From contig NZ_DASZBH010000016.1 of NCBI RefSeq assembly GCF_035944355.1, positions 434,001-498,000 on the forward strand: a stretch of 64,000 bases of DNA. The letters run 5' to 3'. Origin of the DNA: Frateuria_A sp035944355. GTDB lineage: Bacteria > Pseudomonadota > Gammaproteobacteria > Xanthomonadales > Rhodanobacteraceae. Under the pieces are notes generated by a model. It made no database searches and was not told the origin of the DNA. It was given only the letters and a program-made list of their open reading frames with translations. The position numbers and the translations under genes were made by a program. Below, piece after piece: positions 25,754 to 32,585 of this stretch; position 1 is the first letter of the stretch; the number at the start of each line of letters is the position of its first letter.

Positions 25754-26746
25754 ATGCGCTATCGCCCGATCCTCGCAAGCCTGGCCCTGCTGCTCGCCGG
25801 CGTCCAGGCGCACGCAGCCGGCGTGCACAACTACGCCGCGCCGCTGCTGCCCTCGGGTCCCGATCCGTGGGTGATCCAGCGCGAGGGCGTCTACTACTAC
25901 ACCAGCACTTCGCGCGACCACATCGAGCTGCGCCGCACCACCGACCTGTGGCGGCTGGCCGACGCCGCGCCGGTGGTCGTGTGGCGCGCGCCGGCCAGCG
26001 GCCCGGCGTCCACTTCGGTTTGGGCGCCGGAGCTGCACTACATCCGGGGCAAGTGGTACCTGTACTTCACTGCGGCGGACAAGCAGCACGACGACGATGC
26101 GCACCGCCATGTGTTCGTATTGGAAAATGCCTCGCCCGATCCGACCCGCGGCCGCTGGATCGAGCGGGGCATGCTCAGGACGGCGCACACTGGCATCGAC
26201 GGCACCGTGTTCGAGCACGCCGGCCGTTGGTACTTCGTCTATTCCGCCTACGTCGGTGACCACAGTGATCTAGTGATCGCGCCGATGGCCAACCCCTGGA
26301 CGCTCGCCTCGCCGCAGGTGGACATCGCGGCGCCCACCTACGCGTGGGAGATGCAGGGCGGGCGCAAGATCCTGGAGGCGCCGGAGTTCCTGCAGGGGCC
26401 GGACGGCAAGCTGTTCCTGAGCTACTCGGCCAGCGCCTGCTGGTCGGACGACTACGCGCTGGGCCTGCTGCAGGCGGATGGCCACGCCGATCCGCTCGAC
26501 CCGAAGTCGTGGAAGAAATCGCCGCGGCCGGTGTTCGCCAGCTCGATGCGCAACGGCGTCTATGCGCCCGGCCACAACGGCTTCTTCAAGGACGCGGACG
26601 GCCGCGACTGGATCATCTACCACGCCAACGGCGGCCCGGGCTGGAAGTGCACGTCGCGCCGCGCCCCGCGCATCCAGCCGATCGGCTGGACGCCAAAGGG
26701 CCTGCCCGATTTGGGCGAACCGGGTACGCCCCCGCGCGAACGGTAG
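25754..26746 (+). CDS. glycoside hydrolase family 43 (arabinosidase/arabinanase type)
   Basis: A 330-residue exported five-bladed propeller enzyme with signal peptide MRYRPILASLALLLAGVQAHA. The three GH43 acidic residues are in recognisable places: base Asp in LPSGPDPWVIQREGVYYYT, pKa-modulating Asp in GIDGTVFEHAGRWYFVYSA, and acid Glu in KILEAPEFLQGPDGKLFLSYS. The conserved His is in YAPGHNGFFKD, followed by WIIYHANGG. SVWAPELHYIRGKWYLYFTA is also typical. GH43 members act on alpha-L-arabinofuranosides, arabinan or xylosides; WKCTSRRAPRIQPIGW is the usual C-terminus of the alpha-arabinofuranosidase branch. A GTG directly before the ATG could also serve as start. Last gene of the carbohydrate block. 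Confidence 0.87.
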   Translation: MRYRPILASLALLLAGVQAHAAGVHNYAAPLLPSGPDPWVIQREGVYYYTSTSRDHIELRRTTDLWRLADAAPVVVWRAPASGPASTSVWAPELHYIRGKWYLYFTAADKQHDDDAHRHVFVLENASPDPTRGRWIERGMLRTAHTGIDGTVFEHAGRWYFVYSAYVGDHSDLVIAPMANPWTLASPQVDIAAPTYAWEMQGGRKILEAPEFLQGPDGKLFLSYSASACWSDDYALGLLQADGHADPLDPKSWKKSPRPVFASSMRNGVYAPGHNGFFKDADGRDWIIYHANGGPGWKCTSRRAPRIQPIGWTPKGLPDLGEPGTPPRER

Positions 26747-26804
26747 CGCGACCTTCAGCCGACCGGCCGCGTCGAAACGGCGGGCTCATGCCCACCCACG
26801 ATGC

Positions 26805-27212
26805 CTACGCCAGGCTGGTGGCGATGCCGAAGGCCACCGCGATCACCGCCGCCACCGCCATGCAGGCGCTGGTCGGGCGGATGCGGCGCGCATCCACGCG
26901 CGGGATCAGCCGCCAGAGCAGCAGCGCGCCGACGGCCATGTCCACCACCAGCGCGAGGCGCAGCGGCAACGAGGCGAGCAGCGGCCCGTACGGGGGCTTG
27001 AGGTGGCCCTCGTGCGCGGCCACCAGCGCCACCAGCAGCAGCCCGAACAGGCACCACAGCAGGCAGGCCAGGTACACGCGGTTGAACACCACTTCGGTAC
27101 GCTCGCTCCAGCGCAGGATCGGCCAGGCGATCAGGCTGGCGGCCAGCGCGGCGATCGAGCCGTAGAGCACCCACCAGAGCAGGGTGCTGAGCAGGGTGAG
27201 CAGGGTCTGCAT
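26805..27212 (-). CDS. small four-helix membrane protein, unknown
   Basis: A 135-residue protein with four hydrophobic segments (about residues 3-30, 45-68, 80-103 and 115-135) separated by short basic or acidic loops such as RWSERTEVVFNRVY. No family motif is recognised. Its ATG overlaps the stop codon of the DUF962 gene (TGATG), so the two are translated together and possibly act together in the membrane. The short gap downstream to GH43 (convergent) has no visible terminator. Confidence 0.65.
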   Translation of the reverse strand: MQTLLTLLSTLLWWVLYGSIAALAASLIAWPILRWSERTEVVFNRVYLACLLWCLFGLLLVALVAAHEGHLKPPYGPLLASLPLRLALVVDMAVGALLLWRLIPRVDARRIRPTSACMAVAAVIAVAFGIATSLA

Positions 27213-27682
27213 CAGGCCTGCGCCTTGAAGCCGAGCTTGCGCAGCAGCTTTTCCATCAGCCAGGCGGGGCCGACCAGCAGGTAGGAAAGGTCGGTGAGGA
27301 AGCTGGGCCGGTGGCCTTCGTAATGATGGCCGATGAACTGGCCGATCCATGCGACGACGAATACCGCCACCGCCGTCCAGCGCAGCCGTGCCGGACCGAG
27401 CGCCTCGAACAGCCAAGCGGTGAACAGCGCCAGCAGCACGAACGCCACCAGCAGCGCGCCGCCCAGCCGATGCGAATGCTTCCAGTACCAGGCGAATGCC
27501 GCGACCATCGCGAACACCGCCCAGGCGCCGGGCTTGAGCCAGGCGGCCGGCACCGGCACCGTCCACAGCAGCGCGACCACGGTCCACACGATCGGCGGCA
27601 CGCAGATCCAGTGCAGGGCCTGGTTGATCGGGTTGCGGTGGTCGGCGCTGTAGCCGTCGAGCCAGCTCTGCATGCTGCGCAT
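27212..27682 (-). CDS. DUF962/Mpo1-like membrane protein
   Basis: A 156-residue protein of the Mpo1/YGL010w family. Signature features are YSADHRNPINQALHWICVP at residues ~10-28 and IGQFIGHHYEGHRPSFLTDLSYLLVGPAWL near the end, which supply the conserved His/Asp set, with four hydrophobic helices between. Yeast Mpo1 is an iron-dependent alpha-dioxygenase of 2-hydroxy fatty acids; bacterial members are mostly uncharacterised, so a lipid role is only a family-level guess. AAGGGGGC precedes the ATG. It is 23 nt downstream of purC and overlaps the next membrane-protein gene by one base. Confidence 0.8.
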   Translation of the reverse strand: MRSMQSWLDGYSADHRNPINQALHWICVPPIVWTVVALLWTVPVPAAWLKPGAWAVFAMVAAFAWYWKHSHRLGGALLVAFVLLALFTAWLFEALGPARLRWTAVAVFVVAWIGQFIGHHYEGHRPSFLTDLSYLLVGPAWLMEKLLRKLGFKAQA

Positions 27683-27705
27683 GGTTGCCCCCTTTCGTCC
27701 GTGGA

Positions 27706-28635
27706 TCAGTCGAGCCGGATGCCGGCGAGCCGTTCCAGCGCCTCGGCGTACTTGGCGCGGGTGCGTTCGATCACCTCGCCGGGCACGTGCGGGCCCGGCG
27801 CCTTCTTGTTCCAGTCCAGCGTCTCCAGGTAGTCGCGCACGAACTGCTTGTCGTAGCTGGGCGGGCTGATGCCGGTGCGGTATTCGTCGGCCGGCCAGAA
27901 GCGCGAGGAGTCGGGCGTGAGCATCTCGTCCATCACGTACAGCTTGCCGTCGGCGTCGGTGCCGAACTCGAACTTGGTATCGGCGATGATGATGCCGCGC
28001 TCGGCGGCGTAGTCGGCGGCCCAGCGGTAGATCGCCAGCGTGGCCTCGCGCACCTTTTCGGCCAGTTCGCGGCCGACGGCATCGACCACCGCATCGAAGC
28101 TCACGTTCTGGTCGTGGTCGCCCACCGCGGCCTTGGTCGAAGGCGTGAAGATCGGTTCCGGCAGCTGCTGCGCCTGCTTCAGCCCGGGCGGCAGCGTGAT
28201 GCCGCAGAGCTTGCCGCTGGCCTGGTAGTCCTTCCAGCCCGAGCCGATCAGGTAGCCGCGCGCGATCGCCTCCACCGGCACGGGCTTGAGCCGCCGCGTC
28301 ACCACCGCGCGGCCGGCATAGAGCGAGAGGTCCGTGCCCTTGGGCAGCACTTCGCCCAGCGGTACCTCGAGCAGGTGGTTGGGGATGATGTGCGCGGTCT
28401 TGTCGAACCAGAAGTTGGAGATCTGCGTGAGCATCTCGCCCTTGCCGGGGATCGGGTCGGGCAGCACCACGTCGAAGGCGGACAGGCGGTCGGTGGCCAC
28501 GATCAGCAGCCGGTCATCCTCATTTTCGCGGCCATCGGGGCGATGGCCGCCGGAAAGCGCGTAGACGTCGCGCACCTTGCCGCGGTGGATCAGGTCCAGG
28601 CCGGGCAGGTTCGATTGCAGCAGGGTGGTGGGCAC
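27706..28635 (-). CDS. purC: phosphoribosylaminoimidazole-succinocarboxamide synthase
   Basis: A 309-residue SAICAR synthetase of the longer (yeast ADE1-like) class. Blocks: GLDLIHRGKVRDVYAL (ATP loop), ATDRLSAFDVVLPDPIPGKG, TDLSLYAGRAVVTRRLKPVPVEAIARGYLIGSGWKDY, FTPSTKA, IIIADTKFEFG and MDEMLTPDSSRFWP. It joins aspartate to CAIR in purine synthesis. Start is GTG at 28635, giving the expected MPTTLLQSNLPGLDLI N-terminus. The gene heads a three-gene minus-strand transcript with the two small membrane proteins and is divergent from the cytochrome gene. Confidence 0.95.
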   Translation of the reverse strand: MPTTLLQSNLPGLDLIHRGKVRDVYALSGGHRPDGRENEDDRLLIVATDRLSAFDVVLPDPIPGKGEMLTQISNFWFDKTAHIIPNHLLEVPLGEVLPKGTDLSLYAGRAVVTRRLKPVPVEAIARGYLIGSGWKDYQASGKLCGITLPPGLKQAQQLPEPIFTPSTKAAVGDHDQNVSFDAVVDAVGRELAEKVREATLAIYRWAADYAAERGIIIADTKFEFGTDADGKLYVMDEMLTPDSSRFWPADEYRTGISPPSYDKQFVRDYLETLDWNKKAPGPHVPGEVIERTRAKYAEALERLAGIRLD

Positions 28636-28667
28636 GGGCTTGGGTCCGCAGGCGCAGGGGAATGCCT

Positions 28668-28714
28668 ATTCTAGCGGCGCCGCGCGCGGGCCGGCGCCGG
28701 GGCGCTGCTAGAAT
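28668..28714. promoter_or_regulatory. divergent -10 elements between purC and the cytochrome c gene
   Basis: A CTAGAAT lies on each strand: TAGAAT at 28673-28668 (minus, 32 nt before the purC GTG) and TAGAAT at 28709-28714 (plus, 39 nt before the cytochrome ATG). They are separated by a GC-only spacer. No good -35 is seen for either. No PurR-like palindrome is apparent. Confidence 0.4.
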
Positions 28715-28753
28715 CGCGCGTTCCGGGAATCCATCTCGCTCCAAGCCCTGCCG

Positions 28754-29065
28754 ATGCGACTCGTCCTGTTCGCGGCGCTGCTGGCCGCCGCCCTGCCTGC
28801 CTTTGCCGCCGCGCCCGCCCGTCCGGCCCGCCTGGGCCTGTGCGCCGCCTGCCACGGCGAGACCGGCATCGCGCAGATGCCCGGTGCGCCGAACTTGGCC
28901 GGGCAGCGCCTGGATTACCTGCGCAACGCGCTGGCGCAGTACCGGGACGGCCGCCGCGACGTGGCCGTGATGCGTGCCGCGATCGGGCCGGTGAGCGACG
29001 CCGAGCTGGACGCCCTGGCGCGCTGGTACAGCGCGCAGGTGCCCGCTGCGCAGGCGCGTCCATGA
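28754..29065 (+). CDS. small class I cytochrome c
   Basis: A 103-residue protein: Sec signal MRLVLFAALLAAALPAFAA, then a single haem site CAACH (LGLCAACHGETGIAQ), the conserved APNLAGQRLDYLRNALAQYRDG helix and a probable axial Met in RDVAVMRAA, ending in a helix ELDALARWYSAQ. This is the short cytochrome c553/c4-half type. It would shuttle electrons in the periplasm; partner oxidase or reductase is not in the window. Its TGA overlaps the djlA ATG by 4 nt, an unexpected pairing of functions but probably one transcript. Confidence 0.87.
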   Translation: MRLVLFAALLAAALPAFAAAPARPARLGLCAACHGETGIAQMPGAPNLAGQRLDYLRNALAQYRDGRRDVAVMRAAIGPVSDAELDALARWYSAQVPAAQARP

Positions 29066-29865
29066 GCCTGTCCACCACGCTGGTCCTGGCCTTCGTCGGG
29101 CTGATCCTCGGCCACGGCATCCCCGGCGCCCTGGTCGGCGCGGCGATCGGCTTCGTCATCGACAGCCTGCGCCAGGGCCAGCGCTACCGCGCCACGCCGC
29201 AGGCGGGCGGCTTCGTCACGCCGCTGTTCGCGCTGCTGGGCGCGGTGGCCAAGTCCGACGGGCGCGTGTCCGAGGCGGAGATCGCCATCGCCGAGCGGCT
29301 GATGACGCGCATGGGCCTCTCCGGCGAGCAGCGCAAGGAGGCCATCGCCGCCTTCAACCAGGGCAAGCAGCCGGAATTCGACGTGCGCCCGCCGATCGAG
29401 GGCCTGCGCCAGTGGGTCGGCCTGCGCCGCGACCACGCCTTTCCCGTGCTGGACGTGGTGATCGAGACGGTGCTGGCCGAAGGCAACCCGCCGCCGGAAA
29501 AGATGGCGATCCTGCGCCAGCTCGCGTTCGCCCTGCGCATCAGCGACATGGAGCTGATGGCGCTGATGGCGATGAAGGGCTACGCCTGGAACGCGGCCGC
29601 CGGCGATCGCCGGCGCGGCTACGGTGGCGGCGGCTACGTGCCGCCGCACCGGGCCGCCCATGGTCCGGATCCGTACACCGTGCTCGGCATCGAGCGCGGC
29701 GCCGACGAGCGCGCCATCAAGCGCGCCTACCGCAAGCTGATCTCCGAACACCATCCCGACCGCCTGGGCGACCTGCCCGAGACGATGCGCAAGCAGGCCG
29801 AGGCCCGCGCCAGCGAGATCAACGCGGCCTACGAGCGGATCAAGGCGGAAAAGGGCTTCAAGTAA
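29062..29865 (+). CDS. djlA: DnaJ-like membrane co-chaperone
   Basis: A 267-residue DjlA-type protein with three parts: one N-terminal membrane helix (LSTTLVLAFVGLILGHGI, then a Gly-rich GALVGAAIGFVI typical of DjlA), a TerB-like helical domain (residues ~50-185, FALLGAVAKSDGRVSEAEIAIAE), a basic Gly-rich linker, and a C-terminal J domain (DPYTVLGIERGADERAIKRA, HHPD, ending ASEINAAYERIKAEKGFK). It stimulates DnaK at the inner membrane and in E. coli affects capsule signalling. The HPD tripeptide is intact, so it should be active. Confidence 0.93.
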   Translation: MSLSTTLVLAFVGLILGHGIPGALVGAAIGFVIDSLRQGQRYRATPQAGGFVTPLFALLGAVAKSDGRVSEAEIAIAERLMTRMGLSGEQRKEAIAAFNQGKQPEFDVRPPIEGLRQWVGLRRDHAFPVLDVVIETVLAEGNPPPEKMAILRQLAFALRISDMELMALMAMKGYAWNAAAGDRRRGYGGGGYVPPHRAAHGPDPYTVLGIERGADERAIKRAYRKLISEHHPDRLGDLPETMRKQAEARASEINAAYERIKAEKGFK

Positions 29866-29947
29866 CGCAAACCGCTACCGATTCCTTCGGCTCCGCCGCG
29901 CTACGCTCGGGGCGAGCGGCTGGAAACCCACCCACGCAGGCCCCGAC

Positions 29948-30616
29948 ATGAGCAAACAGACCCCCGTCATCGCTCCCTCCATCCTCTCCGCCGACTTCGC
30001 CCGGCTGGGCGAGGACACCGCCAAGGTGCTGGCCGCCGGCGGCGACTGGGTGCATTTCGACGTGATGGACAACCACTACGTGCCGAACCTCACGATGGGC
30101 CCGATGGTGCTCAAGGCCCTGCGCGACTACGGCATCGATGCGCCGATCGACGTACACCTGATGGTCAAGCCGGTCGACCGCATCGCGCCGGATTTCGCCA
30201 AGGCCGGCGCGAGTCTGGTCAGCTTCCATCCGGAAGCCAGCGAGCACGTTGACCGCACCATCGGCGTGATCAAGGATGCCGGTTGCCAGGCCGGCCTGGT
30301 GTTCAACCCGGCCACGCCGCTCAACTGGCTGGACCACGTGCTGGACAAGCTCGACCTGGTGCTGATCATGTCGGTCAACCCCGGCTTCGGCGGGCAGAAG
30401 TTCATTCCCGAGGCGCTGAACAAAGTGCGCGAGGTGCGCCGGCGCATCGACGAGAGCGGTCGTGCGATCCGACTGGAGATCGACGGCGGCGTAAGCGCGG
30501 CGAACATCGGCGACATCGCTGCGGCAGGCGCCGATACCTTCGTCGCCGGGTCGGCGATCTTCGGTGCGCCCGACTACGCACAGGTCATCGACGCGATGCG
30601 CCGCGCCATCGGCTGA
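29948..30616 (+). CDS. rpe: ribulose-phosphate 3-epimerase
   Basis: A 222-residue TIM-barrel enzyme. Motifs in order: IAPSILSADFARLGEDT, WVHFDVMDNHYVPNLTMGP (metal His/Asp), DVHLMVKPVDR (second metal His), LVSFHPEAS, GLVFNPATPLNWLD, LIMSVNPGFGGQKFIPEAL (phosphate and mobile loop), RLEIDGGVSAANIGDIAAAG with the catalytic Asp, and FVAGSAIFGAPDY. It interconverts ribulose and xylulose 5-phosphates in the pentose phosphate pathway. ATG at 29948 gives the standard N-terminus. It is followed by structured non-coding DNA rather than by gph or another metabolic gene. Confidence 0.96.
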   Translation: MSKQTPVIAPSILSADFARLGEDTAKVLAAGGDWVHFDVMDNHYVPNLTMGPMVLKALRDYGIDAPIDVHLMVKPVDRIAPDFAKAGASLVSFHPEASEHVDRTIGVIKDAGCQAGLVFNPATPLNWLDHVLDKLDLVLIMSVNPGFGGQKFIPEALNKVREVRRRIDESGRAIRLEIDGGVSAANIGDIAAAGADTFVAGSAIFGAPDYAQVIDAMRRAIG

Positions 30617-30621
30617 AAGGC

Positions 30622-30656
30622 AAAGAAAAAATCCCGGTGCAGGGCTGCACCGGGAT
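30622..30656 (-). terminator. intrinsic terminator on the minus strand, 3' end of the candidate RNA
   Basis: Read on the minus strand, an 11-bp stem (30656-30646 with 30641-30631, loop GCCC) is followed by TTTTTT-C-TTT. On the plus strand the tract is A-rich and lies before the stem, so it does not serve rpe. Confidence 0.75.
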
Positions 30657-30805
30657 AAAGCGTCGTCGATTGGGACGCATGAGGAGTCCACCAGAGCGGG
30701 CGTCTTGGCGCCGCCGCCGCTGAGCGGCAGCGGTGATCCACGGCAATGGATGACGCCCGCTGGGAGGTCTGACAGGACTCGTACGGTTTGGTTCCCGGCG
30801 CTAAC
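30631..30805 (-). ncRNA. candidate structured small RNA, rod-shaped, about 175-185 nt
   Basis: The non-coding stretch between rpe and the small genes can fold on the minus strand into one long interrupted rod closed by complementary blocks: 30799-30802/30659-30662, 30793-30796/30672-30675, 30782-30785/30676-30679, 30775-30780/30684-30689 and a perfect 10-bp helix 30752-30761/30695-30704. Inside that helix are two apical hairpins (30717-30733 and 30736-30751). An asymmetric internal bubble (13 nt against 5) separates the last two helices, and the intrinsic terminator follows directly. Size, rod shape and bubble recall 6S RNA, and CAAGCGGACCGGACC near its 5' end resembles the 6S 5' arm. The usual ssrS neighbours are missing and I see no clear promoter, so identity is open; it could be a 3' UTR element of the small-gene transcript. 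Confidence 0.4.
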
Positions 30806-30820
30806 GGTCCGGTCCGCTTG

Positions 30821-30846
30821 AAAAAAATCCCCTCGCGAAGAGGGGA
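30821..30846 (-). terminator. intrinsic terminator of the small-gene transcript
   Basis: On the minus strand TCCCCTC-TTCGC-GAGGGGA forms a 7-bp stem (30846-30840 with 30834-30828) followed by seven T residues (30827-30821). It lies about 45 nt after the stop codon of the 37-residue acidic peptide. Confidence 0.7.
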
Positions 30847-30888
30847 GAAGGAACGGCTTGGCTGTACGGAGTTGCGATGGAGCGTGCT

Positions 30889-31002
30889 TCAGAGCGGCTG
30901 CCAGTCCGGATCGGGCTCCTCGCCCGCACCCGCCGCGCCTCCATGCACGGCGGGCGCCTGAACGGCTTCCACGGCAAACGGGTCGAACGTGTCGCTGGAC
31001 AT
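30889..31002 (-). CDS. small acidic 37-residue protein
   Basis: An open frame of 37 codons too short for most gene finders: an acidic, Ala/Pro-rich peptide beginning MSSDTFDPFAVEAVQ and ending EEPDPDWQPL, with no membrane segment. Evidence that it is real: the strong site GAGGTGA stands six bases before the ATG, it lies 11 nt behind the other small gene, and an intrinsic terminator follows. Function unknown. Its position divergent from the two-component response regulator suggests it could be a target or accessory of that system. Confidence 0.5.
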   Translation of the reverse strand: MSSDTFDPFAVEAVQAPAVHGGAAGAGEEPDPDWQPL

Positions 31003-31013
31003 GGCTTTCACCT

Positions 31014-31127
31014 CTAGTGGATGCCCATCACCAGGCCCAGCAACAAGGCGCCCAGCGCCAGCACCACGCGCAGGGGCTCGAAATGGCGCAGCTCGGCGTT
31101 GGGGTCTTGGGTCGGGGTGCTGCGCAT
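31014..31127 (-). CDS. small 37-residue membrane protein
   Basis: A second 37-codon frame, MRSTPTQDPNAELRHFEPL followed by one hydrophobic helix (LRVVLALGALLLGLVMGI) ending in His. A canonical AGGAGA ribosome site lies eight bases upstream of the ATG. The polar N-terminus and C-terminal helix suggest a tail-anchored inner-membrane peptide. It leads a two-gene unit with the acidic peptide, both running away from the response regulator gene through a 170-nt intergenic region with no obvious promoter motif. No family recognised. Confidence 0.55.
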   Translation of the reverse strand: MRSTPTQDPNAELRHFEPLRVVLALGALLLGLVMGIH

Positions 31128-31297
31128 GGCGTGGTCTCCTGAACTGGGCTCCATGGAACCGTTCCGGCGGGCGCGCGCGGCGTCGGCGCAGGGGCAAAGC
31201 GAAGGCCGGATCGGGCAAAACGCGGGCGTCCGCACGATGCGGCTTGCGCCGATGCGATGCGCATAGCACGCTGCGCGCCACTCACAGGGAGACCAGC

Positions 31298-31987
31298 ATG
31301 GGCCGCAGCATCGCCATCGTCGAGGACGAACCGCTCATCCGCGCCAACTACGTCGAGGCGCTCAACCGCTTCGGCTACGACACGCGCGGCTACGGCTCGC
31401 GGCAGGACGCCTCCACCGCCTTCGCGATGAAGCTGCCGGAGCTGGTGATCATCGACATCGGCCTGGGCGACGAGCCCGAAGGCGGCTTCGACCTGTGCCG
31501 CGAGCTGCGCGCCAAGTCGGCGACGCTGCCGATCATCTTCCTGACTGCGCGCGATTCGGACTTCGACGTGATCTCCGGCCTGCGCCTGGGCGCGGACGAC
31601 TATCTTTCCAAGGACACCAGCCTGCATCAGCTCGCCGCACGCATCGCGGCGCTGTTCCGGCGCATCGAGTCGCTCAAGGTGCCGGCCTCCAACGAGACGG
31701 TGATCGCGCACGGCCCGCTGAAGCTCGAGTCCGAGCGCATGCGCGTGACCTGGAACGACGCCGAGATCCCGCTCACGGTCACCGAGTTCTGGATGGTGCA
31801 CACGCTGGTGCGCTTCCCCGGCCACGTGAAGAACCGCGACCAGCTGATGCGCGAGGCGGAACTGGTGGTGGACGACGCCACCATCACCTCGCACATCAAG
31901 CGCATCCGCAAGAAATTCGTCGCGGTGGCGCCCGATTTCGACGCGATCGAGACGGTGCACGGCGTGGGCTACCGGTGGAAGCCGTGA
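31298..31987 (+). CDS. OmpR-family response regulator (Pds-like)
   Basis: A 229-residue regulator: receiver domain (IAIVEDEPLIRANYVEAL with the acidic pair, phosphoacceptor Asp in LVIIDIGLGDEPEGGFD, Thr in FLTARDSD, Lys in DDYLSKDTS) and a C-terminal winged helix (LTVTEFWMVHTLVRFPGHVKNRDQLMREA, ITSHIKRIRKKF, ETVHGVGYRW). The long loop GLGDEPEGG after the Asp and the TEFWMVH wording resemble the response regulator of the proteobacterial dedicated sortase (Pds) system; no sortase is in this window. AGGGAG precedes the ATG. It overlaps the next gene by 4 nt and pairs with the kinase two genes on. Confidence 0.88.
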   Translation: MGRSIAIVEDEPLIRANYVEALNRFGYDTRGYGSRQDASTAFAMKLPELVIIDIGLGDEPEGGFDLCRELRAKSATLPIIFLTARDSDFDVISGLRLGADDYLSKDTSLHQLAARIAALFRRIESLKVPASNETVIAHGPLKLESERMRVTWNDAEIPLTVTEFWMVHTLVRFPGHVKNRDQLMREAELVVDDATITSHIKRIRKKFVAVAPDFDAIETVHGVGYRWKP

Positions 31988-32553
31988 GACGCGGTCTCGT
32001 TGCCCTCGTTTGGCTGCTGTCGGCGTCCGTCATCCACGCCGCCGGGCGTCCGGCCGATGAGGTCACCGCGCAGGGCAAGCCCGACGGCAAGGTGCCCGGA
32101 TGGACCATCCACGCCAAAGCGCCGCCCGGCTGGACGGCCGACTGCTGTACCTATGCCCGCGGGGTCGGCGTGGACCTGGTCATCTATCGGGGCGAATGGA
32201 CGGGCGAGCCGGTCGGCGTGATGGTGCTCAACGTGTGGCCGCGCAAGCTGCCCAGCCTGGAAGCCGAGCTGGATGCCGACCGCAAGCACTACCTCCAACT
32301 GGACCCGCTGGCCAAGGCGGGCCGGTTCCCGGTGCGCCATCGCGGCATGGCCTGCGAGGCGCTGGTGTTCCAGGGCAGCGACCGCGTGGACGACGCGGTG
32401 GTGTTCTGCGATCCGGGCAAGGCTTCGGGCATCCGCCTGAGCTGGTCGCTGAGCTTCCCCGACGCTGACCCGCAGCGCGCCGGGCTGCTGGATCAATTCA
32501 TGCGCGTGGTGGTCGGCAGCACCTACCAGCGCGGGGCCGCCGCGCACCCCTAG
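31984..32553 (+). CDS. exported protein of unknown function encoded between response regulator and kinase
   Basis: A 189-residue protein starting with GTG that shares GTGA with the regulator's stop, so translation is coupled. It has a signal peptide (MRRGLVALVWLLSASVIHA) and a mature domain with GWTIHAKAPPGWTADCCTYARGVGVDLVIY, HRGMACEALVFQGSDRVDDAVVFCDPG and a C-terminal helix. Three or four cysteines could form disulfides in the periplasm. I do not recognise the family. Placement inside a two-component operon suggests an auxiliary sensor or target of the kinase's periplasmic domain. Confidence 0.75.
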   Translation: MRRGLVALVWLLSASVIHAAGRPADEVTAQGKPDGKVPGWTIHAKAPPGWTADCCTYARGVGVDLVIYRGEWTGEPVGVMVLNVWPRKLPSLEAELDADRKHYLQLDPLAKAGRFPVRHRGMACEALVFQGSDRVDDAVVFCDPGKASGIRLSWSLSFPDADPQRAGLLDQFMRVVVGSTYQRGAAAHP

Positions 32554-32585
32554 CCGGCGGCGCGGCCTTGTCCCAAGCTCACGCG

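Noticed and set aside
30631..30656. Terminator of rpe on the plus strand
   Set aside because: The homopolymer tract is A-rich and lies before the stem on that strand; the structure only works as a terminator for minus-strand transcripts.
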